Translations under genes and position numbers: made by a program | Assembly: GCA_958295665.1 (NCBI GenBank) | Contig: OY282560.1 | Span: forward strand, 193,752,061 to 193,816,060 | From: Tipula vernalis | Taxonomy: Eukaryota; Arthropoda; Insecta; Diptera; Tipulidae | DNA length: 64,000 bases | Direction: 5' to 3' | Shown here: positions 22,951 to 32,282 of the stretch, piece by piece | How the letters are laid out: every line of letters starts with the position of its first letter | How positions within the stretch are numbered: position 1 is the stretch's first letter | The notes under the pieces: model-generated | What the model was told of the DNA's origin: nothing | What the model saw: the letters and a program-made list of their open reading frames with translations, nothing else | Database searches by the model: none

Positions 22951-24410
22951 AAAATTCCGGTAGTCGCGTCACCTACCTTAAATGGTACGCCACTGGCCTT
23001 TACTGATAGGAAAGATTTCTGGGCATAATCTTTGACAGTAGGCTAAATTGGATGCCCAATATGTTGGAGAAAGTAAAGAAGTCTACCATGGCTCTGTACT
23101 CGTGTAGGAACGCCGTCGGAAGGAGATGGGGTCTCAAACCAGAGCTGGTACACTGGCTTTTCACCGCTGTAGTCAGACCAATTCTGATGTACGGGGCGAG
23201 TGTGTGGTGGCCAGCACTAGACAAGCAAACTTATAAGAATAGGATAGAGAAGGTGCAGAGAACGGCCTGCTTGCTTATAAGCGGGGCACTGGGGACAACC
23301 CCTACACGTGCTCTGGAGGCTATGTTCTACCTTCTTCCTGTCGACATCTTTGGTAAGCAGAGAGCGGCAACTACGGCTGCACGACTCTCTGCCGTGGATG
23401 AGTGGAAATGTCTTCAGACGGGCCACTCGATGATTGGCAGGTCGCTAAAGGCAGATGTGGTGAATAGTGACTACACAACACCGGTTGTTTGCTTTGAAAT
23501 GGGTTTCCGGACTCTTCTCACCTCAAGGGAATCATGGGGGAACAGGTCAATAGCAGAAACTGGTTGTATTCAATTTTACACTGACGGCTCCAAGCTAGAC
23601 GGCAAAGTCGGAGCAGGAGTCTTTTGTGACAAATTAAATTTGAATTTATCCGTTCGTCTTCCTGATCACTGCAGTGTGTACCAGGCGGAGGTGGTAGCGA
23701 TTGATGAAGCGCTGACTTGTTTGAGGCATAATGTCATAACCACAAGGGATATAACAATATATGTGGACAGTCAGGCGGCAATCAAGTCGCTGGAAACAGT
23801 TTCCCTGACATCCGTGGTGGCATTGAGGTGCCGCTCATCTCTTAACGAGATGAGTGAGCAGTTCAATATCCAGATAGTCTGGGTCGCCGGTCACTCGGAT
23901 GTACGGGGGAACTGTAGAGCGGACGAATTGGCAAGGCAAGGTACAACTCTCCAATTGAAACCGGAAAGGGCAAATTTGGAGAGGCCCATAGCGGCGATTT
24001 TTAGGGCGCTTGGTAATGAGGCGATAGCCTCGGCACAGAAGAGGTGGACTAACACCATAACATGCAATGTAGCGCGGCAAATCTGGCCGAAACTGGACTT
24101 GGAGCGCTCCAACACGCTACTATCCCTACGCAGACCTGACTTAGGTATAGTCGTAGGGGTACTCACAGGACACTACCTCATTGGGGAGCATGCTAGGAGG
24201 CTTGGGTCAATGACAAATGACTTCTGTAGAAGCTGCATGGATGAGGAGGAGGAAGAGACTCTGAGCCACTTCCTCTGCTCATGCCCGGCGCTAGCTTGCA
24301 GGAGGCACAAATATCTGGGCAAGTATAGTTTGGACGACCTTATGGATCTCATGAACTGCAATGTGCGAGATATCTTACGCTACGTAAATAGCTCAAATTG
24401 GTTCCAGTGA
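22951..24410 (+). pseudogene. RT C-terminus, RNase H and CCHC of nested non-LTR element
   Basis: Mostly one long open frame (from 23052). The RT thumb region (PILMYGASVWWP near 23180) is followed by RNase H with D in FYTDGSK (~23580), E in YQAEVVAIDEAL (~23695), D in YVDSQAAI (~23767) and H/D in VAGHSDVRGN (~23890). These are the residues that hydrolyse the RNA strand of the hybrid. The C-terminal cysteine-histidine motif CRSCMDE ... LCSCP lies at ~24226-24285. The frame ends at TGA 24408-24410. The RNase H itself looks intact while the upstream RT is broken. Confidence 0.85.
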
Positions 24411-24485
24411 AGGTGGAAGGGGAGTAGGATCCCTCGGTATCACAACGGATCGTCATCGGTCTAAGTGTGCGTTTTGGCAGCCGCT

Positions 24486-24507
24486 CTAACCTAACCTAAC
24501 CTAACCT
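24486..24507 (+). repeat. (CTAAC)n 3' tail of the non-LTR element
   Basis: About four tandem CTAAC units replace a poly(A) tail. In other phase the unit is CCTAA, which on the opposite strand is TTAGG, the common insect telomere repeat. Confidence 0.75.
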
Positions 24508-24518
24508 TCTAAACAGCA

Positions 24519-26290
24519 ATGACGACTAAAAGACGATTATATGAAAATGAAATTCAACGAGCTATGGAAGAAACTAGTGATGAAAGTGAACAGGAAATGG
24601 ACAGATTTTTGGCTGAATCCGATGTTAGCGACGATAATACAAATGTAACATTTGATTATGGATCAGATAGCGAAGAAGATATAGTATAAACTGATTCTGA
24701 AGAAGAAGATGAACAGGAGGGTGATGAAAATTCAGAAGAATGTTCGGAATTTACTGAAGATTTTGCAGTATTCACAAGTAGCGATGGTACTCAATGGAAT
24801 TCATGTCCATTTTCTAGTAGTTGCGCACAACGCGGTATAAAGGGGTCTTTTGATTAAGTGATATTACACCCAAGTAAAATGATTGAAGAACCAGTAGAAT
24901 GCTTCAGTTTGTTTCTAGACAACAGTATTTTAGATATGATATCAAATATACTAACATTGAAGCGAATCGAATTCTTGGAATTGAGTGCAAAAGTACTGAT
25001 CTTCTTGAAATACAAGCATATTTTGAACTTTTATTGACAGCTGGGACAAACAAACAAAGCAAAATCAATATGTTGGGTTTCTGGTACCCGCTTTGTGGAA
25101 ATCCGATATTTCGAGCAACCATGAGCAAAACCCGTTTTAAATTTATTCAGCGTTTTATACGATTCGATTACAGAGTATTTAAATCTGTCCGTAGAACGAA
25201 AGAGATAAACTAGCTCCAATACGAGATCTTTGGGAAATTTTCAACAAAACTCTAAAAAAAACATATTTACCAGGAGCAAACTTAACAATTGACGAGCAAC
25301 TCATACCTTTTCGTGGTCGCGTTTCATTCAAACAGCACATTCCAAGTAAACCTGATAAATATGGAATACAAATATGGTTGGTATGCGACAATGCTACTAG
25401 TTACCCACTCTACGGCATTCCTTATTTAGGAAAAGAGGGTTTAGTCCGAAATGCAAACCTAGCTCCGCAAGTCGTGGAAAAATTATGTGAACCTTACTTT
25501 GGAACGTTCAGAAACGTAACATTCGACAATTTCTTTACAAGTAAGCCACTATCAGGGTCATTATTGTCAAATGGTTTAACTTGCGTTGGCACATTACGTA
25601 AAAATAAAAAGTATATACCTACAAATTTTTATGCCTAATAAAAGCAGACCAGTAGAGAGTAATTGTTTTGGATTTTGGAAAAATATGTGCTTAGTTTCTT
25701 ATGTTCCGAAAGAAAAATCATGCCATCCTTTTGCTATCAACAAAACATAACACTACCATTACAGATGAAAGCAACAAAAACAAATCTGAAATAAATTTAT
25801 TTTACAACAATACGAAAGGTGGAGTGGATACCCTCGATCAGATGGTTCATAATTATACAGTATATAGACGAACAAGACGATGGCCATTGTCTTTTCTCTA
25901 TAATATAATTGATGTTGGTGGAGTTGCAGCTAAAATAATTTATGAAAAATTAAATGTGAACAAAAAAATGTCCCGGAAACAATTTTTGAGATCAGTTGCT
26001 ACAAGTTTAGTAACACCTCAAATTAGAAGAAGGAGCCTAAAAGGGTTATGTGAACCACAACAAAAGGAAATTGTTCATCTTCTTCCGGGTGAAGCCGAAG
26101 CTGGACCCAGTGGAACAAGCTCCGAATTAGACCTCCACGAAAAAAAAGATGTAATCTGTGCCCAAATAGAATTTCCAGAAAATCGAAACAAATTTGGGAA
26201 ATTTGTCATTTACATGTATGTACCGAACACTCAAAAAAAAAAACCATAGTATGTATTAAATGTAATAAACATGTAAAAAACTAATATTTC
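24519..26290 (+). pseudogene. piggyBac-like transposase (broken)
   Basis: Starts at ATG 24519, directly after the non-LTR duplication. An acidic N-terminus (24519-24850) contains stops near 24687 and 24856. The DDE_Tnp_1_7 core follows in three frames: FYPIFRATMSKTRF-type block near 25105; catalytic D in TIDEQ at 25291; D in FDNFF at 25525; D residues in GGVDTLDQM at 25827 and 25836. The cysteine-rich C-terminus is partly visible (CAQIEF near 26158; VCIKCNKH only in a shifted frame near 26249). The family excises and reinserts at TTAA without footprints. At least three frameshifts and two stops make this copy inactive, although the catalytic aspartates are retained. Confidence 0.87.
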
Positions 26291-26839
26291 AATGAAAAAT
26301 AATAAAAAAATATATTTATATTTTCTTCTAAGCATTTTTAATATAGGGGTCCGTTGGACACTTCCGGTCTTTTACGTTACTTTTTTTTGTGATACTCTAA
26401 GGGTTAAACATACATTTAAAAGTCTTTAGCTGTGAAATTGTCATACTTGTAGTCTTACTTTGGGAATTTTACAAAAACAATGCCTTGTATTTTCATTCCG
26501 GAATGAATAGTTTCAAACCAACTTTTCTTTGGTATAGAATTATTGTAGAAATAATTTTGACCTTTTTTTTTTGTTTTGTTATTTAATTTTTAATGTCAAC
26601 TGATAAAAGTAAATAGAAAATAATTTTCGGTTTTTATGAGTGACCAAAGGAAGACGGCAGTTGATTTTTGAGTTTAGATATTTTTTATCCTTTGAACAAA
26701 GCAGCTCGTTTACAACATAAAATTATGTTTGTTCTTTGTTGTTTATTTGCGATTTTCATCAACAAAGGGTGAAACATAAGCGTGAAGGTAGGCGCATGCC
26801 AAAAGACTTCAGGTTTCTCGACACGCATTCTACACTTAG

Positions 26840-26924
26840 GCCCTTACCTACTTATTTGATGGAACCTAACTTATTAATGTAATTTTTTATGTATTTAGTT
26901 AGGTTCCACCAAACAAGTAAGGGC
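26840..26924. repeat. Short palindromic repeat, copy 1
   Basis: An ~85-bp hairpin: ggcccttac ... ggaacctaac on the left and gttaggttcca ... gtaagggcc on the right. A related hairpin is at 31811-31881. It may be a very small MITE. Confidence 0.55.
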
Positions 26925-27666
26925 CAAATCGATAGACGCAACTACAACTTTTGGTTGTAGTTACAGTTTTTTCGGAATTGAATTCCGAAACTGGTATTTT
27001 TAAACGACATTAAAACAGCGACTTTAGTTGGGATTTTAATGGAATTTTTAAACGTAAATAAAACTATAGTTTTTCGAACATGAGCTGCCAACATGAAAAA
27101 AATAATTTTCCTTTATCCCATAGAACGAACAAGCAAATTTATTTTGTGATGGAAACAAAACAACAATTTTTTTAGATGTAAGATTAGCTGTCAAGAGAAA
27201 TTTTGTTTATATTGACGGAGTTACGCACAAAACGCATAAATTAATTTAGTACTGTAAAAATAAAAATTTTCCTGACAATCTCGACGCACGTTTTTGACAT
27301 TAAAATAATTTTAAACTATCTAACATGAACTACACCTATTTGATTTCCATAAATCCATAATTTGATGGCTCTAAACCCTATTTTGTAAACGCCTTTTTTG
27401 ACCAAATTAAATTTTCCGTCGTAGTATTAAATCTACTAATCTAGTTAATAACTAATAATTTAGCTACATAAAACAGTTTCATGTGATTGGCTTCACTTTA
27501 ATTTGGATAACTTTAGTTCCCAAGAATGTCTTTCATTTTGTATTTTTTTTACATCAGAAAGTGATATTTCAATCTGTTCTTGCGTGCAATTATGAAAATA
27601 ATTTAATTTTAGTACTTGGTCTAATGCGCTCCGTCCTTCGACTTTGTCAATTCGCATGTATGTTCA
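26925..27666. other. AT-rich DNA, no gene seen
   Basis: Nothing with coding or RNA signatures was recognised. A short inverted pair (aactacaac / gttgtagtt, about 26939-26964) is present. Confidence 0.5.
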
Positions 27667-28334
27667 TGTAATTTAACTTTTGCGCTGTTGCGTGACTGCG
27701 CTACAACATCGAGACTGTCTGGGGGGTAAGGAATATTTAAAATTGAAACTATGAACTTTTGTGGCTACGTATGTAGTTGTAAAAAATATAAACAATTTTG
27801 TAATTTGTATTCATGAATAGCAAATTACAAATATGGAGTCTCGTTTGTTGTTGTTATTATTATCATAATTGACATTTTTAATTTTGCTGGAAGAGAAGGG
27901 GGGGGGGGGGTAAATTTATCAAAATATCTCAATTTCTCTAAATTGATTGATTGAAATGAATTGATCATTTTGATGAGTGTTCTCATTTCATTATAGAAAG
28001 TTGTTATCAATCACTACATCGTTACCCCGTGCGGCAATATCTGACCCAGTCGGTAGTGGTCGTTTTGCTGGTCGTGGGTTTTGGGGTAACGCAATTGATG
28101 ACCTAGATAACCGCACATGTTTGTGAATATGGGGACGGTGGTTCATCCTAAGATGTATCAAAAGTATTTGAGGACATAAAAAAAACACTTGGGATTGGCC
28201 GACTATACCACCACTAGCGAAACAAGAAGAAATTTAAAATTGATATAATATATAGTTTCGGTTCAATCACCCATGCACTAAAGGAAAGACATTTAGACTT
28301 TAACCAGACATGATATAGTCTGGCTTAGTCAACT
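27667..28334 (+). repeat. 668-bp direct repeat, upstream copy, flanking Jockey A2
   Basis: Nearly identical to 30175-30840. The only differences seen are a 13- versus 11-G run and one substitution (28157 T versus C). It ends exactly where Jockey A2 begins (aact microhomology). It contains a candidate splice acceptor (tttcattatag) near 28000 followed by a short open frame, but no identifiable protein. Confidence 0.9.
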
Positions 28335-30174
28335 AAAACAACTTATAAAAGAAATTAAGAATGAAACTATCAACAAGTACTTAAATGGTCTCACCGAACA
28401 TAAAGATACTGATTACTCTCTTTGGAAAGCAACAAAGGGATTAAAAAGAACTAAAATGCATGTGCCACCTATTAAAAATGGGGAAGGAACCTGGGCCAAA
28501 AGTGACAAGCAAAAAGCTATTTTATTTGCAGCTCACTTGGAAGACACCTTTAAACCGCTACCTAGGCAAACAGCAGATGAAAACATAATAACAATTAGCA
28601 AAATTGATGAATATAATATTCGATGTGTAACATTACAGGAATTAAAAAATGAGATCAAGTGTAATTTGAACGCAAAAAAAGCTCCAGGATATGATTTAAT
28701 TACTGGACAAGTCGTAAAAGCCATCCCCGAGAAGGGACTACGAAAATTGGTTCAAATTATCAATGCTGTCTTCAGACTAAAATATGTCCCACGGCAATGG
28801 AAGGTTGCTGAAGTAATTATGATCCCCAAACCAGGCAAACCAGCGAACGATAAAAAGTCATACAGACCGATTTCACTACTTCCTGTAATTTCAAAATTAT
28901 TTGAAAAATTACTGCTCAAGAGACTCAAGCCAATAATAGAAGAGAGAAATTTGATTCCACCACACCAATTTGGATTTAGAGAAAATCACTCTACGATAGA
29001 ACAAGTTCACAGAATAACGGATATAATCGAAGACTCACTTGAGAATAAGAAGATATGCTCCAGCATCTTCTTAGATGTAGCACAAGCTTTCGACAAAGTT
29101 TGGCACCAAGGACTTGAATTTAAATTGCATCGAGATCTACCTAAGCAATTCTATCAAATTCTTAAATCTTATATCGCAGACCGACATTTCCGTGTAAAAT
29201 ATAACCAAGAGTACTCTGAACTAAAGAGAATATCAGCAGGCATACCACAGGGTAGCGTACTGGGTCCTATATTGTACATCCTGTACACCAGAGATATGCC
29301 AAATACAGAAGGTGCCACCATAGCAACATTTGCAGACGATACAGCTATTCTGGCGACTGGAAAGTGTATATCAGAAGCAACGACCAAACTTCAAAAAGCA
29401 ACCGACACAGTGAGTAGTCGGACAAAGAAATGGCGCATTAGCCTAAACGAAGAAAAGTCGGTTCACGTAAACTTCACGAACCAGAAAGTTAACTGGATTC
29501 CAGTGAAACTTAATTCAAGGCCGGTTCCAAATGCAAATACAGCCAAATACCTCGGCATGACTCTCGATTGCAAGCTTAGATGGAAAGAGCATGTTAAAAA
29601 GAAAAAAGAAGAATTGAACATTAAATATAGAAAAATGTATTGGCTATTAGGTAGAAACTCTGAGCTTACAATACATAACAAATTGCTATTATATCAGCAA
29701 ATACTTAAACCAGTATGGACCTACGGTATTCAACTTTGGGGTTGTACCAAGAAGACAAATGTACAAATGATTCAATGTTTTCAAAACAAAGTGCTGCGTG
29801 GCATTGTAAACGCACCATGGTACATTAGAAATGATAACCTCCATAGGGACTTAAACATGGAATATGTAAGTGAAGAAATACAAAATTATGCGAAGAAACA
29901 CATTCAGCGGATATCTCGGCACCAAAATGCAGACATACGAAGTTTGTTGGATACCACCAATGCAGTAAGAAGACTTCAAAGGCAGAAACCTTTGGAATTG
30001 GGCAGTTGTATTTAATTTAGATAGAGAAAAATAATTACTATGTAAATTCAAACGGGAGTAACCATTGGGCTACTGCCCGTCAAATGTGAATCTTCATTTA
30101 AGAAAGATAAATTACTAAATGATTTGTAAATCAGTTGTAATATTAAATAAAAGAAAAAAAAAAAAAAAAAAAAA
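28331..30174 (+). mobile_element. Jockey-like non-LTR element copy A2, 5'-truncated, with poly(A)
   Basis: Begins in the endonuclease-RT linker and ends in a 3' UTR and a run of about twenty A at 30153-30174. The truncated 5' end and the poly(A) are the usual outcome of target-primed reverse transcription. It is the same family as A1 (1-13122) but far better preserved. Confidence 0.92.
28456..30015 (+). CDS. Jockey A2 reverse transcriptase (partial ORF2, open)
   Basis: 519 codons open from ATG 28456 to TAA; the same frame is also open upstream to 28331, so the ATG is internal and not the real ORF2 start. Domains: pre-RT KAPGYD (~28680); fingers IPKPGKP and YRPISLLPVISKLFEKLLL (~28825-28920); motif A FLDVAQAFDKVWH with D at 29074; motif B GIPQGSVLGP (~29237); motif C FADD at 29335-29340; C-terminal thumb with YGIQLWGC. 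Endonuclease and ORF1 are missing through 5' truncation, so it cannot retrotranspose on its own, but the RT fold appears intact. No RNase H, as usual for Jockey. Confidence 0.88.
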   Translation: MHVPPIKNGEGTWAKSDKQKAILFAAHLEDTFKPLPRQTADENIITISKIDEYNIRCVTLQELKNEIKCNLNAKKAPGYDLITGQVVKAIPEKGLRKLVQIINAVFRLKYVPRQWKVAEVIMIPKPGKPANDKKSYRPISLLPVISKLFEKLLLKRLKPIIEERNLIPPHQFGFRENHSTIEQVHRITDIIEDSLENKKICSSIFLDVAQAFDKVWHQGLEFKLHRDLPKQFYQILKSYIADRHFRVKYNQEYSELKRISAGIPQGSVLGPILYILYTRDMPNTEGATIATFADDTAILATGKCISEATTKLQKATDTVSSRTKKWRISLNEEKSVHVNFTNQKVNWIPVKLNSRPVPNANTAKYLGMTLDCKLRWKEHVKKKKEELNIKYRKMYWLLGRNSELTIHNKLLLYQQILKPVWTYGIQLWGCTKKTNVQMIQCFQNKVLRGIVNAPWYIRNDNLHRDLNMEYVSEEIQNYAKKHIQRISRHQNADIRSLLDTTNAVRRLQRQKPLELGSCI

Positions 30175-30840
30175 TGTAATTTAACTTTTGCGCTGTTGCG
30201 TGACTGCGCTACAACATCGAGACTGTCTGGGGGGTAAGGAATATTTAAAATTGAAACTATGAACTTTTGTGGCTACGTATGTAGTTGTAAAAAATATAAA
30301 CAATTTTGTAATTTGTATTCATGAATAGCAAATTACAAATATGGAGTCTCGTTTGTTGTTGTTATTATTATCATAATTGACATTTTTAATTTTGCTGGAA
30401 GAGAAGGGGGGGGGGGTAAATTTATCAAAATATCTCAATTTCTCTAAATTGATTGATTGAAATGAATTGATCATTTTGATGAGTGTTCTCATTTCATTAT
30501 AGAAAGTTGTTATCAATCACTACATCGTTACCCCGTGCGGCAATATCTGACCCAGTCGGTAGTGGTCGTTTTGCTGGTCGTGGGTTTTGGGGTAACGCAA
30601 TTGATGACCTAGATAACCGCACATGTTTGTGAATATGGGGACGGTGGTTCATCCTAAGATGTACCAAAAGTATTTGAGGACATAAAAAAAACACTTGGGA
30701 TTGGCCGACTATACCACCACTAGCGAAACAAGAAGAAATTTAAAATTGATATAATATATAGTTTCGGTTCAATCACCCATGCACTAAAGGAAAGACATTT
30801 AGACTTTAACCAGACATGATATAGTCTGGCTTAGTCAACT
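30175..30840 (+). repeat. 666-bp direct repeat, downstream copy, flanking Jockey A2
   Basis: Starts directly after the poly(A) of A2 with tgtaatttaac and ends gtcaact, matching 27667-28334 throughout. Confidence 0.9.
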
Positions 30841-31810
30841 CACAAATAAACAATAAAATTTATAACAGAGAATCTAAATATATAAAAAAACTTTACCACT
30901 TACCTTACTTAATGATGTTAGTCCATTTTCTAATGCTTTTTTTTATCCAAAAGTTAAATAAATTGGTTTTTTTTTTTTGTTAAATTGGAATATATTTTCC
31001 AGATAAAAATTTCATATAAAAATATATCAACACTCAAATCACTCAAAATAACTTAAAAACTATTACTTAGTGTATCTTACTAAAATTAAAAAAAAATTCT
31101 CATTGACACACACATAAATTATTATTCAACAGTCGGGAGGCAAATTATTTGCACTACTATCTATTGAAAATAAACCAAACGATTTTCACATAACATAAAA
31201 ACAAAACACAACGAAAAAGTTTATTATGAATTTCTAATAAAAAAAATTCAAAGAAAACCGGCCGACTGTTTCCCGATAAAGTCAAATACCCCAAAAAAAA
31301 AACAAAAACTCTCTTAAAATGTTATTAATTTTCACTCACAAGAACACAAAAAAACAGTCCGCGGTGAGTCAAATCCTCCCAAAAAAAAAAAAAAAAAACC
31401 TTCTCTTGTCGAGTATAAAAACCGAACTCCACGTTTTTTTTGCAAATTTTCCAAAAAAAAAAGTGAAAAATCAAGTTCATACACTTGATTTTGAAATATG
31501 CAAAAATGCACAATCAACAAAAAAAATATAACACGAATGTCACAACTACAATAATTTGTAGTTGTTGTAAAACGTGTATGAATAGGGCACCCGTATTGCA
31601 TCGCCTTACCAAACAGAAATTTGGAAATTATTTTCTGTTGTAAGACGACTACTTGGAATTTGCCTTGTGTGGCATATACATATATTGCAATTAACAATAT
31701 AAATTCAATTATATTGCTATATGTACGAAGGGAAATGACCTGATTGTTATTATTAATCCGGCCTTGGGTGTATGGGTATTTGTAACGATGACATGAGAAA
31801 ATAGCCATCC

Positions 31811-31881
31811 GTTACATTTGTGGAACCTAACTTGTTCCATAAGAAATTAAGTTGAATAAGTTAGGTTCCACAAACAAATAA
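31811..31881. repeat. Short palindromic repeat, copy 2
   Basis: tttgtggaacctaactt at the left and aagttaggttccacaaa at the right form a ~71-bp hairpin sharing the ggaacctaac core with 26840-26924. Confidence 0.6.
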
Positions 31882-32040
31882 GCAAATAAGTATCGTTTGG
31901 AAAGCAGCCTAAAAAGATAAATTTATATTGTGTGTTTATATTCTAAAAAGTTACTAATTTTTTTTGGTGTTGTTGTATTATGTTTAGTAATTTTTTATAA
32001 TATAACACGAGAGAGATGGAAAAAATATATCTTTCTAGTT

Positions 32041-32085
32041 TAGAACGCGTGTCTATAGACCCGAAGTCTTTTGGCATGCGCCCAC
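32041..32085 (+). repeat. Fragment of the palindromic element's outer end
   Basis: gaacgcgtgtctatagacccgaagtcttttggcatgcgcc-type sequence matches the complement of the right end at about 26796-26835. This shows that the end is repeated elsewhere and extends past the arm match seen on the left. Confidence 0.6.
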
Positions 32086-32201
32086 TAAATAAATATAAAC
32101 ATTTATTTTATTTTTTTTTTTTTCATTATATTAGACTGTTTTTTATGTAGGAAGCTGTGGCGGGAACAGTACCGTCGATGCAAGTAAAATTGGCATCACC
32201 T

Positions 32202-32282
32202 TTTTCGGTTTACTGGGTCGATAAAACCACGGTATTCTAAAACCACGTTATTCTAAAATGACGAGATTAAAAAATCAGGAGT
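32202..32282 (+). repeat. ~80-bp direct repeat, left of Gypsy remnant
   Basis: Shares ggtttactgg ... cacggtattctaaaacc ... gagattaaaaaatcaggag with 34756-34837. It may be a piece of a 5' LTR left after a large deletion. Confidence 0.7.

Larger units (their letters stand above)
20703..24502 (+). mobile_element. Non-LTR retrotransposon with RNase H (R1/LOA/I-like), 5'-truncated
   Basis: Starts inside the endonuclease domain and continues through RT, RNase H and a C-terminal CCHC motif to a 3' UTR ending in tandem ctaac repeats. The presence of RNase H excludes the Jockey clade and points to the R1, LOA or I group; I cannot choose between them with certainty. It inserted in the piggyBac element one base upstream of its transposase ATG. 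It carries several stops and frameshifts and an inner insert (22299-22669). Confidence 0.85.
19821..26403 (+). mobile_element. piggyBac-like DNA transposon, split by a non-LTR element
   Basis: Flanked by TTAA at 19817-19820 and 26404-26407, the hallmark duplication. The ends are inverted (CCCTTA at 19821, TAAGGG at 26398). Subterminal inverted repeats lie at about 20009-20044 (gaccgcttagtgtccatcgg) and 26343-26375. The transposase lies near the right end (24519-26290). The other palindrome arm retains the empty TTAA site (about 18040), confirming the boundaries. Without the nested retroelement it is about 2.8 kb, typical for the family. Confidence 0.92.
16935..26835. mobile_element. Long palindromic (foldback-like) element carrying nested insertions
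   Basis: The left arm (16935-18711 without the MITE at 17033-17684) is the inverse complement of the right arm (19127-19820 plus 26408-26835, joined across the piggyBac insertion). Both arms come to about 1.12 kb. The loop is 18712-19126. Matching landmarks: gaagtcttttggcatgcgcc at 16938 against its complement near 26797; the tttgttgatgaaaatcgcaaa block; and gccgctttattgccagcctt (18692) against aaggctggcaataaagcggc (19128). No transposase was found in arms or loop, so it is non-autonomous or a palindromic repeat of unknown class. The outer boundaries are approximate. Confidence 0.8.
30841..32201. other. AT-rich intergenic DNA, no gene seen
   Basis: Many homopolymer runs and no recognisable coding region. 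It holds a short hairpin (31811-31881) and, at about 32041-32085, a fragment matching the outer end of the palindromic element (gaagtcttttggcatgcgcc). Confidence 0.5.

Noticed and set aside
24486..24507. A genuine telomeric repeat tract
   Set aside because: Only about four units, located exactly at the 3' end of a non-LTR element before its target duplication, so it is an element tail.
28258..28275. tRNA or SINE promoter (ggttcaatcaccc resembles a B box)
   Set aside because: No matching A box, cloverleaf or tRNA-like body could be found upstream.
31319..31531. Lysine-rich and phenylalanine-rich frames around 31320-31810
   Set aside because: They come from poly-A/T runs; no conserved motif and no supporting context.
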